From the NCBI RefSeq assembly GCF_016920785.2, contig NW_024609835.1, positions 79,474,795 through 79,538,794 of the forward strand: DNA of 64,000 bases, written 5' to 3'. The stretch's first letter is position 1. Each line of letters begins with the position of its first letter. Shown one piece after another: positions 12,361 through 23,800 of the stretch. The notes beneath the pieces were generated by a model. That model did not search any database. It had not been told where the DNA came from and worked only from the letters and a program-made list of their open reading frames with translations. The position numbers were made by a program, and so were the translations under genes. This stretch comes from Ixodes scapularis. Its lineage: Eukaryota > Arthropoda > Arachnida > Ixodida > Ixodidae.

Positions 12361-13680
12361 CATAGGCGTAGACTATGGGGGGGGGGGGGGGGGGGGGGGG
12401 CAACGGGGCTCGTGCCCAGTGTTGTACGGAACGGCGTTCCAAGGAACGGCGTTCCTGGAACGCGTTCCTTTTAAGAGGAACGAAGGAACGCCGCCATTCC
12501 ATTTTTCATCGGTGGAACTGGAACGGGAACTCGTTACATTTTTACTGGAACGGAAAAAGGAACGGCGTTCCTTTTTTTCTCGTCCAATGGGGTAATTTGT
12601 ATTTTATTTCTAAAAGGGAAATTCTAAAAGTATAAAAACAATATCTTTACAAAGAGTAGGGTCCCGTTAAAGTTTGGATTACTTAGAGTTTATTTTGTAT
12701 AGTCCTCGCTTGGTAACAGTCGGGTGCAGGAGAGCTAGTGGACATTCATTATTTTTTGCAGTGCCCGAGAGTGCGGTACGAAACGCAAAACGTTTAGTCG
12801 AAGGAAAAGACACAGAAAGAGGGACGTTTGAAACTTAGCCACTTTATTTTTTTCCACGAACACTCATACACCCAGAAATCTAAGGCCGACTACAGCCATC
12901 CCTGAACTTCCACAAACATACCTACAGTTACAACAAAGGACAGGTTACCTGATATCGAACGCACCCTTGTACCCCGAATATTGGTCACTTAGATGATGCA
13001 ATAAATTAATCTTTACTTCTCCCCTTGTCCCCGACCTTCAAACAGAACAACGAATCTACACTTCACGGAGAAGGACTTGTATTTTTCAAGACTCACCTTC
13101 AAAGCCGTATGCTTTTCTCTACTTGCTCGTCTTGCGCACGCCAACATCGAGAAACAGCCGTTGTTAAGTTCGAACAAGGTACTTTGTTAGATTGAAACCT
13201 GTGAGGTTGTTGTAAAAAGCTCGTGAAATATGGGGTAAGTGTGCATTTCGCTCGTCTGAATCGGCCATTCCAAACAGGAATATGGTAAAACGCTGAGGTT
13301 TTAAAAGGTGAATATTTCAACAAAAAGAACCCTGCTGGCGTGTGTCTTCGTCTCCTGTTGCCTTGCCGTCACTGCATTCAAATTCGTATGTTGCCATTTA
13401 TTGGGATAGATTAAAAAAAAAAAAAAAACTTTGGTTGATCTAACTAATTATGGTGATCAGAAGAATGCGAATGTAACGTATATGTAACGATACGTTCCAT
13501 TTTTTTAACTGTAACGGGAACGAGTTCCTTTCTCACAGATAGAACTTGTAACGAGAACGCGTTCCAAAAATCGGAAGGAACGAGGAACGAGCTTTCGTTC
13601 CTTTTTTCGAGGAACGTGTACAACACTGCTCGTGCCCCCCCTGGTGAAATCCGGGGGGGGGGGGGGGGGGGGGGTAAACG
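12361..13680. repeat. G-run repeat split by a hAT element
   Basis: GTAGACTATG followed by a G-run (12377-12400) and GGGGCTCGTGCC, resuming after the insertion as CCCCCCTGGTGAAATCC and a second G-run (13651-13674). The two halves are one older repeat interrupted by the element at 12417-13628. Confidence 0.6.
12417..13628. mobile_element. hAT-type non-autonomous element, 1212 bp
   Basis: Starts CAGTGTTGTACGGAACG and ends CGTGTACAACACTG; ends are inverted, with further GGAACG/CGTTCC repeats inside. A perfect 8-bp target duplication CTCGTGCC lies at 12409-12416 and 13629-13636. TIRs starting CAG with an 8-bp duplication are diagnostic of hAT. No transposase ORF is seen. Subterminal regions are dense in GGAACGSCGTTCC-type motifs, likely transposase-binding repeats. 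Confidence 0.88.
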
Positions 13681-14675
13681 CTGCTTGTTTTTCTGTAATC
13701 TTTTTTTCTGTGATTCGATTGCGTACGGTGAAAAACAAACGGGTGTTTCACAGGTCATTAACGTCAGGGATTCGTTATAAGCGGTATTGCGAGAAGTACA
13801 AAATCGTTGCATCGCTCGCCCCTTTAAGAAAATTGTGATGGGAGCTATTGAAGTGATCTTGTTTTTATCAATTAAGGTGACGAAAACACAATACAGCCCT
13901 GCTGAAAGTAAAGATCCCACTAGCCATCGGCGCTATTTTGTTTTTGTTTTTATATAAGAGACATTGAATTGCGTCCATTGGATATACGGTAATTGCAACG
14001 GTCACGCAGAGTGCGGCTGGCTTAATTTAGTTTGCTTTCGCTATCATTGCTCTGAAAACTGGAAAGATTATACACGAGCTGGTTTACGTTGAAAACTTTT
14101 AGCTCCAGATATTCTATCTCAGCTCTCCTTTATTTTTTTTTCCTTCAATTTGACCCTGTGTTCAAGTTATTGATCCTATCTTCCCAACTAAAATGCCGAC
14201 ACGAAACAAAAATGAAACCACTTGCGTCGTAAACATGTTCGGAACCTTGTTTATGTCCCGTACAAAATAATAATAAAAAATGCGGCACGGCTCATAACGT
14301 CTCCTAAACGAAAGAGGAATCATAAATGACCTTGTGGATGAACACGCATGAACATCGATCAACCCAAAATACGTCAGTCTCCGTCGTTGACAAGATAAAC
14401 CGAGCGAGTACATGGATGTTCCCTTGTGGTCGGAGATCATGACATCGTGGCTCCAGAAGGACACACTATACAGATACTCAGTTTTAAGCTTTCAGCATAA
14501 CTTGGCAAAGAGCGAAAACAACGGTTCCCGCGAATCCATTAGAGTGACTCAATGGATCACGTGATAGCTTTCCACAGGAGCGCACTCTAGAGGTACGCTG
14601 TCACGTGCCTTCCCCTGCCGAGGGCTTAAGGCAGCAGCAGGCGGTTGCGGAGGGTCAGTCGAGCTCCACAGGGAC
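13681..14675. other. Upstream of the channel gene, no feature seen
   Basis: No further exon of the channel is recognised, in particular none with the His-Gly motif. No clear TATA box lies near 14640. Confidence 0.35.
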
Positions 14676-14863
14676 ATGGAGAAACGATCGGCTTGGTCAC
14701 TGGCGTGTAGCGTCCTGCTGGGCGTACTTTGCACCGTTGGTTTTTTCTACCAGGCCAACTCTGTGATGCAGACGTACCTGGACCACCCGTACCAATCGGT
14801 GATGACTGCAGACAAGCGCCAGGGTCTCGTCTTTCCCTCAGTCACCATCTGTACTGGCAGCTG
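14676..14863 (+). CDS. Channel exon 1: start codon, TM1, FPSVTIC
   Basis: ATG at 14676 follows GGAC. Residues 6-26 are a hydrophobic TM1 (SLACSVLLGVLCTVGFF), followed by the YQ...Y..HPYQSV stretch and FPSVTIC, the hallmark after TM1 in this family. Only exon 2 gives an open frame, and that needs the exon to end at 14863 with two bases left over (TG), using a GC donor, GCGAGT. The GT at 14868 would put the exon 2 sequence into a frame that meets TAG. The cytoplasmic N-terminus before TM1 is only about five residues, so this may be an internal exon. Confidence 0.82.
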
Positions 14864-17800
14864 GCGAGTCTTTTCTAAAGTCGCTCTACGTCCCCGATTG
14901 GTTCATGTGGTTATAGTTGAGCTCTGATCGTATCCAGAACCTACACCTGAGACGTATCGCAGAGAAAGACGGACATTGACCATGCACCAGCGTGACTTTG
15001 CCGTCCAATCGTTCGGCTTTTTTAAATTTTTTTTTATATAACTTGCATTGCAGATTATATGATTCAGTCAGGAGTGGAGAACGCATCTTTGAGCACACCC
15101 AGTAAAGTATAAGCCTAAAAAACCCATATATTATTAAAAAGAATCGAAACAAATCATTTGAGTAATCGATCAACTTTATAATACTAGCAATATATGTAGA
15201 ACACTTTGCAAAATAAGCTCGCAAAGTTCTCAAGTAACCAAGTAACCACAGAAAAAAGAGTCAACCATAAACACCAAAGCGTATTGTACTGCATATGTAC
15301 AATTATATGCCATTCATATTTTTGCATACATCATTCTTTTTATACATTAAAGGTAAGTGATAGAAAACAAAATACAGTGATCTATTCTAGGATATCGCTC
15401 GAACAATTTGTGCGCTGGAATTTTATGATGGCCACAAAGGGATGGGGCTAGCTCAGGGCTGGACTTTGCGGTGGAACAAACACATCACACAAAACAGCAT
15501 TTTCAGCATTAATTTGTTACCGAATACGACCAGATATTTCTTCCGACAAAATGTTGGGGTTCCTTGTATTCACTCAGTACCCTGATTTTCATTTCCAGCA
15601 GTGCCTAAGGTCTGAATTCAGATATTCTTGTTCGTATCAGAGCAGTGATTTCTTCTTCTATTTCGAACTTTTTTAGGATAAACAAGAATTCGAGCGGCTG
15701 TAGGGAAAACCCACGACTGTGTACAAAATATCAACAGGTAAGCAGTATGTTGGTGAAACTAGAAATCATTTTGCTTTTTTTAAATTATATTAATTGTTTC
15801 TATGCTGCAGTGTGCTGAGTACGCTCTTTGCTATATGTATTTGGTTTAGAATAATCAACCTATATTTTGATTACGCTGCTAAAATAATTTCACTATTCGG
15901 AATACCGAGTAATCAATTTCTGAGGATTGATATTACTCTCGTAGAGGTTATTTCATTTATCTCGATGGATAAAATTAATAGCACATGACTTCGAATCCGG
16001 CATTTCATACACGTTTTGGATACAGAACACAATCGCAGGCAAATGCGCCTTCTCAATAATTCTGGAGAGGGCTGCTTTAGAATAACTTAATAGCTTTGTG
16101 TTATGTGTCAAGTGAGTTGTCTATATTCGTTTCTGCAGAAGCAAACTCAGTTTCACGAATTCAATATCTTTCGAACACCTTTTTTTATAACCTTTAAGTA
16201 GAAGAGTCGTGCTAGTCGCTGTAAAATTAGGTTCTATATATTAGGTTCTACATAAGGGTTAATCTTGAAACGGTCCGTTTCTACGAAATGGGACACAAAA
16301 TCTCGAAAGTTCCAACTGTCGGGATGAGGAAAAAAAAAAAAAAAAAGAAGAAAACAGCAACACGAAGAAGCAGCTGATAGTTCAGAGGTGTAGACCCCTT
16401 CGCCCCAACATCGCTCATTTGCGTAAAAAAAAAAAAAAAAAAAAGGAAAACAGTGCAGGGACAGCGGAATATTACACGCGACATCACAGTGGGATATCAG
16501 CACATGTCGGCCCACTCTGAACTATGTAGGTTTTTTTTTAGCAAACAAACATGTTCATAAGATACCACTGTTTCCGAAAAATGCGCAGGACATAAGTTTC
16601 CTCGCCTCGTTGGCACCACGACGACGAGACTCAAGCGACTATAATGTGCAGAAATCGGCTTCAATCGAACCCTGTGTACGGTACACACGCAGCTGACGAC
16701 ACGCCACTGCGGTGGCGTTGCTGACTGCACTGCGCATGCGCAGAAGCGTCGCCTCACGCGAATGTGGTTTCTGCGCACGCCCAATGCCCCCACCCGGTGT
16801 GGCCAGACGCGGGGTTGTTTGGTAAACGGTATGTTCACCCTGAGATGGGGAACGATAAAAAACGGACGAACACAACAAAATCTCAAACGCAGCTGAAGTT
16901 TTATTGGTAGGAGCATAGCAATGAATAGACTTTCACACAAAAGGAAAAGAGAAAGGGCAAAAAAACTCAAAAGCAGAAACAAGACGGCCAACGCGCTCAC
17001 CCCACCGGCCTAAAGGGGTGTCCAGGACACTACAAAACGCACGACTCCGACAAATCGTGAAAATCGAAGCGGACGCTTTTATTTTTACGATTTATCGGAG
17101 TCGTAAAAATTTTTGCAGGAGTCGTGAAAATTTTCACGATCACGACTGCTCTCCTCGCCTCCTCCACTTTTCTCTGACGTCACACGCCACCTGTATCTGG
17201 CTCACCTCGCCAACGACCTCGCGTACCGTTGTCGCCTCGGCTCGAAGGCCAAGGGGGTCCGGCTTCGGGTGGATTTGGGACATTCCCGCCTCGGATCTGT
17301 TTTCTCTGTCGAGATTCACTTTCGTCGTGATGGCGTCCGACGCGGTTCCGTATTGTGAGCGGAGGCCTTGAGCGATTGACCGACAGCCAACAGAGCGTGT
17401 GAGTGGCTCTCCGGACCCCACGTGATGAGCAGAGCAAGGGCGCCGTGGAGGAAGCGAGGAGGAGATTTGACGGAGGGAAGTTTCCCCCCGGGAAGAATTG
17501 ACGGAGGGAAATTTCCCTCCGACAGCCGGAAGCGGATCGCGGCACAGCGCGGCACGATTTGCCGGAGTCGTGAGTTTTGTAGTGTCCTGTTTGGACACCC
17601 CTTAAGCCACTCCCCGGCTCCAACAACCTTCGGAAAGGGAGCCGACCACTCGAACAACAACAACCCCACGGTCACCACACATGGTGACCTCCAAACCGCT
17701 AAAGCTTAATCCCCATTTCCTATTCTAAGCAAACGCCTTCCCGGTCCCCCCCCCCCCCCCCCCCCCCTTTTCTTTTTTAAGGTTTACAAAGCACCCCTCA

Positions 17801-20800
17801 TACAAGCATAGACAAGCATAGACGTTTGCAAGTATGGCCTATGGGTGGCCGCCATCTTGCTGCTGGTGCCGGTAGATCGTCTGATAGCCAGGCATCGTTG
17901 ACGCGTACCACAGCCTCAGCGATGCTTGGCTATCAGACGTTCTATCCTCAGCGGCAGGAAGATGGCGGCGCCCATAGGCTACACTGGCAAACGTCGATAG
18001 ACCAACTCATGTTGACTAACAAACCGGAGCGCCTTTAGCGGACACCACCGGCGCCGCGCATGCGCGATGGAGTGTCGGCAAGAAGCTCGCCGTCGCCCAT
18101 AAACAAACCATTGAAATGCGACGTTGTCGGCGTCGGTGAGTCCCCGTGCTCTTTTTCGCGTTGGAATTGTTTATTCTACGTCTTTCAAACAACGTATAAC
18201 TACTTTAGTGACCTTAACGAGATTAACGAGGCTCGTTACACCGCGAAACTTTGCGTGAACAAAGTGTCACGCGGCGATTCATGGACATTCGTGGACACCG
18301 CAGAATGGACCGTAGCTAAGATGTCGACGTCGACACTGAGAACCGCTAGCAGAATCGGACAAAGTAGATCAGGCATAACAAGTCGGTGATGGCCACCGGT
18401 AACAGTTATCAACATCTCCTTGTATCTACTGTTTACACCGAGGCTATTTAACCCAACCAACCTTCAAACTTAGAAGTCTTTTGAGGCCTGCACTTACTTC
18501 TTATCGCAATTATAGGGTCAACGTTTCGCCTACGGGCCGCTGTTGTTTGAACGAGCAGACAAGAAGAAGAAACGTTTGAGAGAGCAGACGACAGCTGGAA
18601 CGATCTGGCGACCGTTTGAACTTGGTGACGCAGCGAAGTCCGCAGGGGGTCTGTAAAACTTGACGGTTTTCCCAAGTTCATGTTGGAACAAAACAAATAA
18701 TTTTGACGACCACAAGTATCCGTGAATTCAGTCCATTTTGCTTCCTGCCCAAGCAATCGTAGTCGGACAGCGTCTGGTTTTCCTTTTTCACGGCCTGCTT
18801 GGTTCTCGGACGAACCGAACAGGCAGAAAACACATGAAAACTGACCTTCAAACCTCTCCCGACACTCTTGGTACAGCCCCAGTCGCGGTGTTTTGACGAA
18901 AAGGCAGGTTTTTGACCAGTCTCTTTCAAAGTAACAAAAGCAGTGCATGTCACGCACGGTGACTTCCGGCCACAGCCTGAGACCCGAAGTGCGCCCGACG
19001 CGCCACCACGGCGCCGTGACATAACTGTGGATATAACAGAGCCGAGTTCGTGTATACGTCTGATCGCGTGCATTCGTGTTTTTTCAAGGAAATAGTCCTC
19101 GGCGTGTTCCGGGCCCAGTACGAGCCAGCTTTGCGGTGGAAGATATCCCACGCACCGCACGAGTTGTTCGAGTGCCGCATGCGATCTACCGCGCCCACGT
19201 GTGGGTCCTTCGACTGCAGAAAACAGTGAGTGGCACGCGCAAATCCGTGGTCCTTTGCTGGAACAGAAAGAATCGTCCTCGCACTGCGTGACCATGCGAT
19301 TTACGATGCAAAAAATTGGGTTGTGTGTATATTTATACAGCCTAGAACTTGGTCAGCCTCAACGGGCGACGAGTCTCCCAGCTGTAGATGAGCAATTTAG
19401 CCAGTGCAGTACAACCGCTAGCCTGGGGTTTTTAACGTGCATCACACAGTCGTGATACACGACCGCACGCCGGTACGATGCTCACCAAGATATTTACGAT
19501 GCAAGTGTTGATCGTGACTGTTTTGAGCGCGCGTTTGTACACTCGTGTTCGAAACTAAATTTAGAATACAAATAAATGTCTTCCGTAATTGAGTATTTTC
19601 TTTTTCGTCGGAAAGCATGTTTCAAATTCCGCAAAAAAACATTGTACGTGAAAAAAAAATTGCTTTCAGGAATGTTTTGGGCAAAGAATTTGAAAGCGTA
19701 AGTGCAAGGTCCAGTTTCGAGATACACAATTTTTGTTTTCGTTTTTCCAGTGCTACGCGGGGTTTAAAAATCCAAAGCGAAATACAAATATCACATGTGG
19801 ATCATATTATCGTCATATGTCTTTCCTTCAATAAATCTGTTTGCTCCATGTTTGCTCCAGTACAAAACGTTTTCAATGACATCAATAAATATAAGTAATC
19901 AAAACAGAAAAGAAAGTAGACGGAGAGATAAACAGCCCATATGTGGTTTGATTTTTATAGCTTGACACGGTGGCAGTTAATTTGACTTTTTTTATGTCCA
20001 AATTTTGTTTGTTAAAAGTCAGGCCTTCACAACGCGATTGCGCCTTGCAATATGTAGTTTTTTTAAATTAAAAATTACATTTTTGTTTTAATTATAACAC
20101 GGCGAAAATACAAACCCGACACACGGTGTTTGTGTGAATGTGAGGCAAACACCTCTTTAATTTCTTCGCAGCAAAATTTAAAAAAAAGCATTACCAGTAT
20201 TATTGTTTTTCGGATGTGTGTCTTTTTGCGCGTATGCCACGTGATACGGTGTTATGCCGTCACAGTCGCAGCAAAAATGCTTACAATTCTCAACTCGATC
20301 GTCATTACATTTGAGTCTCAAAGGACTGCAGAAGAAGAGGCTTCAACCTTCAATTCCCAGAAAGAAATGACGTCAACGCATCACCCAGCACCAACCTTAC
20401 TAGATTAGCTCAGTTGCGGACCTGCCCATAGACGCTGCTTGCCCTCCCGTCGCTTCACGTGCCAATGTTTTGGGGGGAAGGATGCTATGGTAACTGCTGT
20501 GTATCCTATGAACTCCGTTTTTTTTTCAAACGAGGTTTCGAAGCCCAGCGTCTAAATGGCGTTTTAACGTACTCTACGGAACACAGTTTTGAGACGAAGA
20601 TTTGGATGACGCTTCAAACGACGGGAGGCGGACTAAAGGGAATGAGGAGGGTGGGAGTTCCACAACTGAGTAAATCTAATAATGTTGCCCAGTACAAACT
20701 CATAAATTTGCTAATTAAAAAAAAAATAATAATCCGTCAGCGCCGTTTTTTTTTTCATCTTCTTTCTTTTAAGATTGGCGCCTACAAGAACAAAGCTTCG

Positions 20801-23800
20801 GCTAATGCCTAATGTTATACATTCCAATACCGAAACACTTCTCTCCCGTGGCAGCTGTAGATTTCCTGCACGATGGCGGACTAAAACCGCGACGTCACGG
20901 CACTCTTGACGCGTTTGGCTGGATTGAAAGGCAAAAGCAGGCCACAGAAAGATAGGATGAGTGCAGTGACGTTGCACTTTTCGACGCTATTTGATTGGCA
21001 ATTGTCGGCTTCTAGCTTTGGCCGCGCTCCTACGTTGTTGTTGTTGAAAACTTTATTCTTCGTACATTCAGAAGGGAAAAATGATGGGATCAGGCGACCG
21101 GGAGCCCTTGAGCCCCGGCGGCCTCCGCAGCCCATTCACAGGCCGCCGCTTGGTCGACCGGATCTGAGCTACACATCAGTGCGTCCCACTGCTCCATAGT
21201 TTCGACGTTTCCATATCTCTTCGGGAGGTTTGGGCACCCCCACATCATGTGGGTGAGGTTGGCTGGCTGAGGACAAAATTTGCATATGCCCGTGTACCTA
21301 TCGGGATAAATATGCGAATATATTGTGGGATGAGGATATGTGTTTGTCTGCAATCGGTGCCAGGTATGTTCCTGGGCCTTGCTTAAGGATTTGTCGCCGG
21401 CGGGGTATCGTTTGCGAGCAAGACGGTATGCCTGCGTAATTTCCTGATACGTTGTCAGTACATCCTTGTGGAGGGTCAAACCACTTTCCCTATCTCCCGC
21501 TGCCCGGTAGGCAAGTTCTCGGGCGGTGTTGTGGGCAAAGTCGTTGCCTGGGAGAGAGGAGTGGGCGGGTGCCCAGACAATGCTGAACGTGTCTGTGGGG
21601 ACGAAGTCTCGGAGGATCCTGGCCGCGAACCTCGATATGCGGCCCCGAACGTAATTTTGAACTGCGCGCTTGGAGTCCGAAATAATGGTGGTAGCGGTGG
21701 GTAGCGTGAGGGCTAGGGCTATGGCTCTCTCTCCCGCATCTTCAGTACTGGTGGTGGCGATGGATCCGCCGCTGAGAAGTACCCCCTGGGAGTTCGTGAC
21801 GACCATCGTCATTGCTGGATTCGTGGCATGATCGGCCGCGTCCGTATAAACTGCACCGTGTTCCTGATGGTATCGTTCGTGAAGATGCTTGCAGCGGTCT
21901 CGGCGACGTGCATCATGGTATTCCGGGTGCATGTTTTTCGGCAGGGGGGAGACCAGAAGATGCTTCCGGACTTCCCTTGGGAGGTTCATTTTGGGCTGAG
22001 TCGCTCCCTCGTGTTGAATTCCTAGCGCGGCAAGAATGTGTCGGCCCGTCGCCGTGGTGGCGAGGCGAGTATATTGAGAGTGAAGGTGTCCTTCAATGAG
22101 TTCTTCCACGGTGTTATGAACTCCGAGCCCTCGTTGTTTGTCAGTGGATGTGCCAATAGGGAGCCCTAAGGCCGTCTTGTATGGAATGACTTGCACATTC
22201 TGTTGTTCCGCCATTGTGCAGTGGTTCCGACCCTCTAATAAATGGCACGTGACTTTCGAAAGGGGTCTATGAAGTTGAACCATTCCAAGGATCGCCTTTT
22301 AAACGCTATCTACTGGGCTGTCAAACGTGTTGTGCGCATCCGCACTAGCTTTATTTTGCGGAATATCAGACACATGCGTTCACAACCTACTGTATTCTTC
22401 TCCTGGGTGATAAGCGATCCGGTGGGTGCATAGATGACACCCCTTTTGCGCACCCCAACCAAGTGTTTAGTTGTATATCGTGGTAAGCACAGCGACACTG
22501 CCGTCCCGATAAAATCCTTCAATACTTATTTTACAAGTAACAACAACCAATAAAAATGGTAAAGCACATTCCGCTGGAAAAAAAATGGCGGCATTCAGTT
22601 CAAACCTCTGCGCGCCGCCATTCGCTTCCTAAATCCTGCACCGTCACGCCGTCGGCGCTTCAAAGAATGTCGCGTAGGAAGCAATGATCTAGGGACTTTA
22701 CGTCCCGCTGTGCATGCTTCGGTATAAATTTATACACTAAAATATGCACATCATTTCTATGCCAAATAGTGACGAATAGATCAAGCGACATTGGGCGGTC
22801 GTTATCTTTTGGGCACCGCTTCATGCGCGAACCGTGTGCTCAGCTCCAAGTCCACGCTGAACACTGGCGCAGCACTCGTATGCAAGACGTGCTCAAATTG
22901 TATGGCCCAACAAGACGGACTCCGATAATTGGCACAGCGGCTACCAGATGACGAAGCACTTTGAAAAAAAAAAAAAAAAAAAAGGTCATACGGCTAGAAG
23001 TAAGCACTTTCCTCTCTGACTCATCTCCGTCGGTTCGTCGTTTGCAGCATTAGGATAACATATCTGAGGCTGCCCATCCAGCTCTGCTATACTCTGGACA
23101 GCACCCGCTACGGCGCTCCGGAGACCGAGTTGGGAAAGTGCGACACTCCGTGGCTGTACGGTGAGACCCTGTTCACACGCGGTCCCCCCTCGGAAGGGTA
23201 ATGGTCTTGAAGCCTGGCCACCGATCAGGGTTCAGATTAAGGGATCTATAAATATCTAACCTAGTTAGAATTAAGAAGTTTATATTCCGGCATCAAGAAC
23301 TAAGTCAAGTAGGATGATCTAAACCTCTAATTAATAATCGCATGGTTGTATCTTAAGCGGATGGCTCTATTTTTCATTCTAAATGCCGGGATTTTGGCGA
23401 GCGCTTCTAAGTCAGCCATCGAGAGTGCGATGCATCTCGGCAGATCCAATAGATCCGGTGCGGCCTTGGCGTCATCATGTGATGCAGGGCCAAGCGCACC
23501 GTAGTTAAGAACCTTGCCACCTAGGGCGTCAAGACGTTACGATCTCGCTAGTCGGTAGTACCCGAGGACTGTAACATATCGAGGAGCCGGCGGAGCTTCC
23601 TCGTGTGTGTGATGGCCGACCAACATGACGAGAGCAATGGGTATAATTACATTAATGAGGACGAAGGCGCCGCCACATCACCAGTGGTCATGATGGCCAA
23701 GAAGCGGTTCGGCCTAGAGTCGCATTTGTATGACCCGTCTGCCTTACCTTTGTCGTCCGCAACAGGCAACAAAGCTTATTCACGAAACAATCTTACGACA

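Noticed and set aside
13444..13920. 158-codon minus-strand frame with a proline run
   Set aside because: The proline run translates the G-run repeat and the frame crosses the hAT element boundary.
14868..14869. GT donor for channel exon 1
   Set aside because: Using it places exon 2 in a frame that meets TAG within nine codons; the GC donor four bases earlier keeps the frame open.
16497..17000. 167-codon minus-strand frame with a hydrophobic start
   Set aside because: Crosses low-complexity sequence and lacks any family motif.
18061..18140. Possible first exon with CGGTGAGT donor
   Set aside because: Short, inside a channel intron, CpG-rich and without a recognisable peptide or a partner exon.
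18678..19295. 205-codon minus-strand frame
   Set aside because: No recognisable domain, no splice logic and overlapping open frames on both strands; treated as chance.
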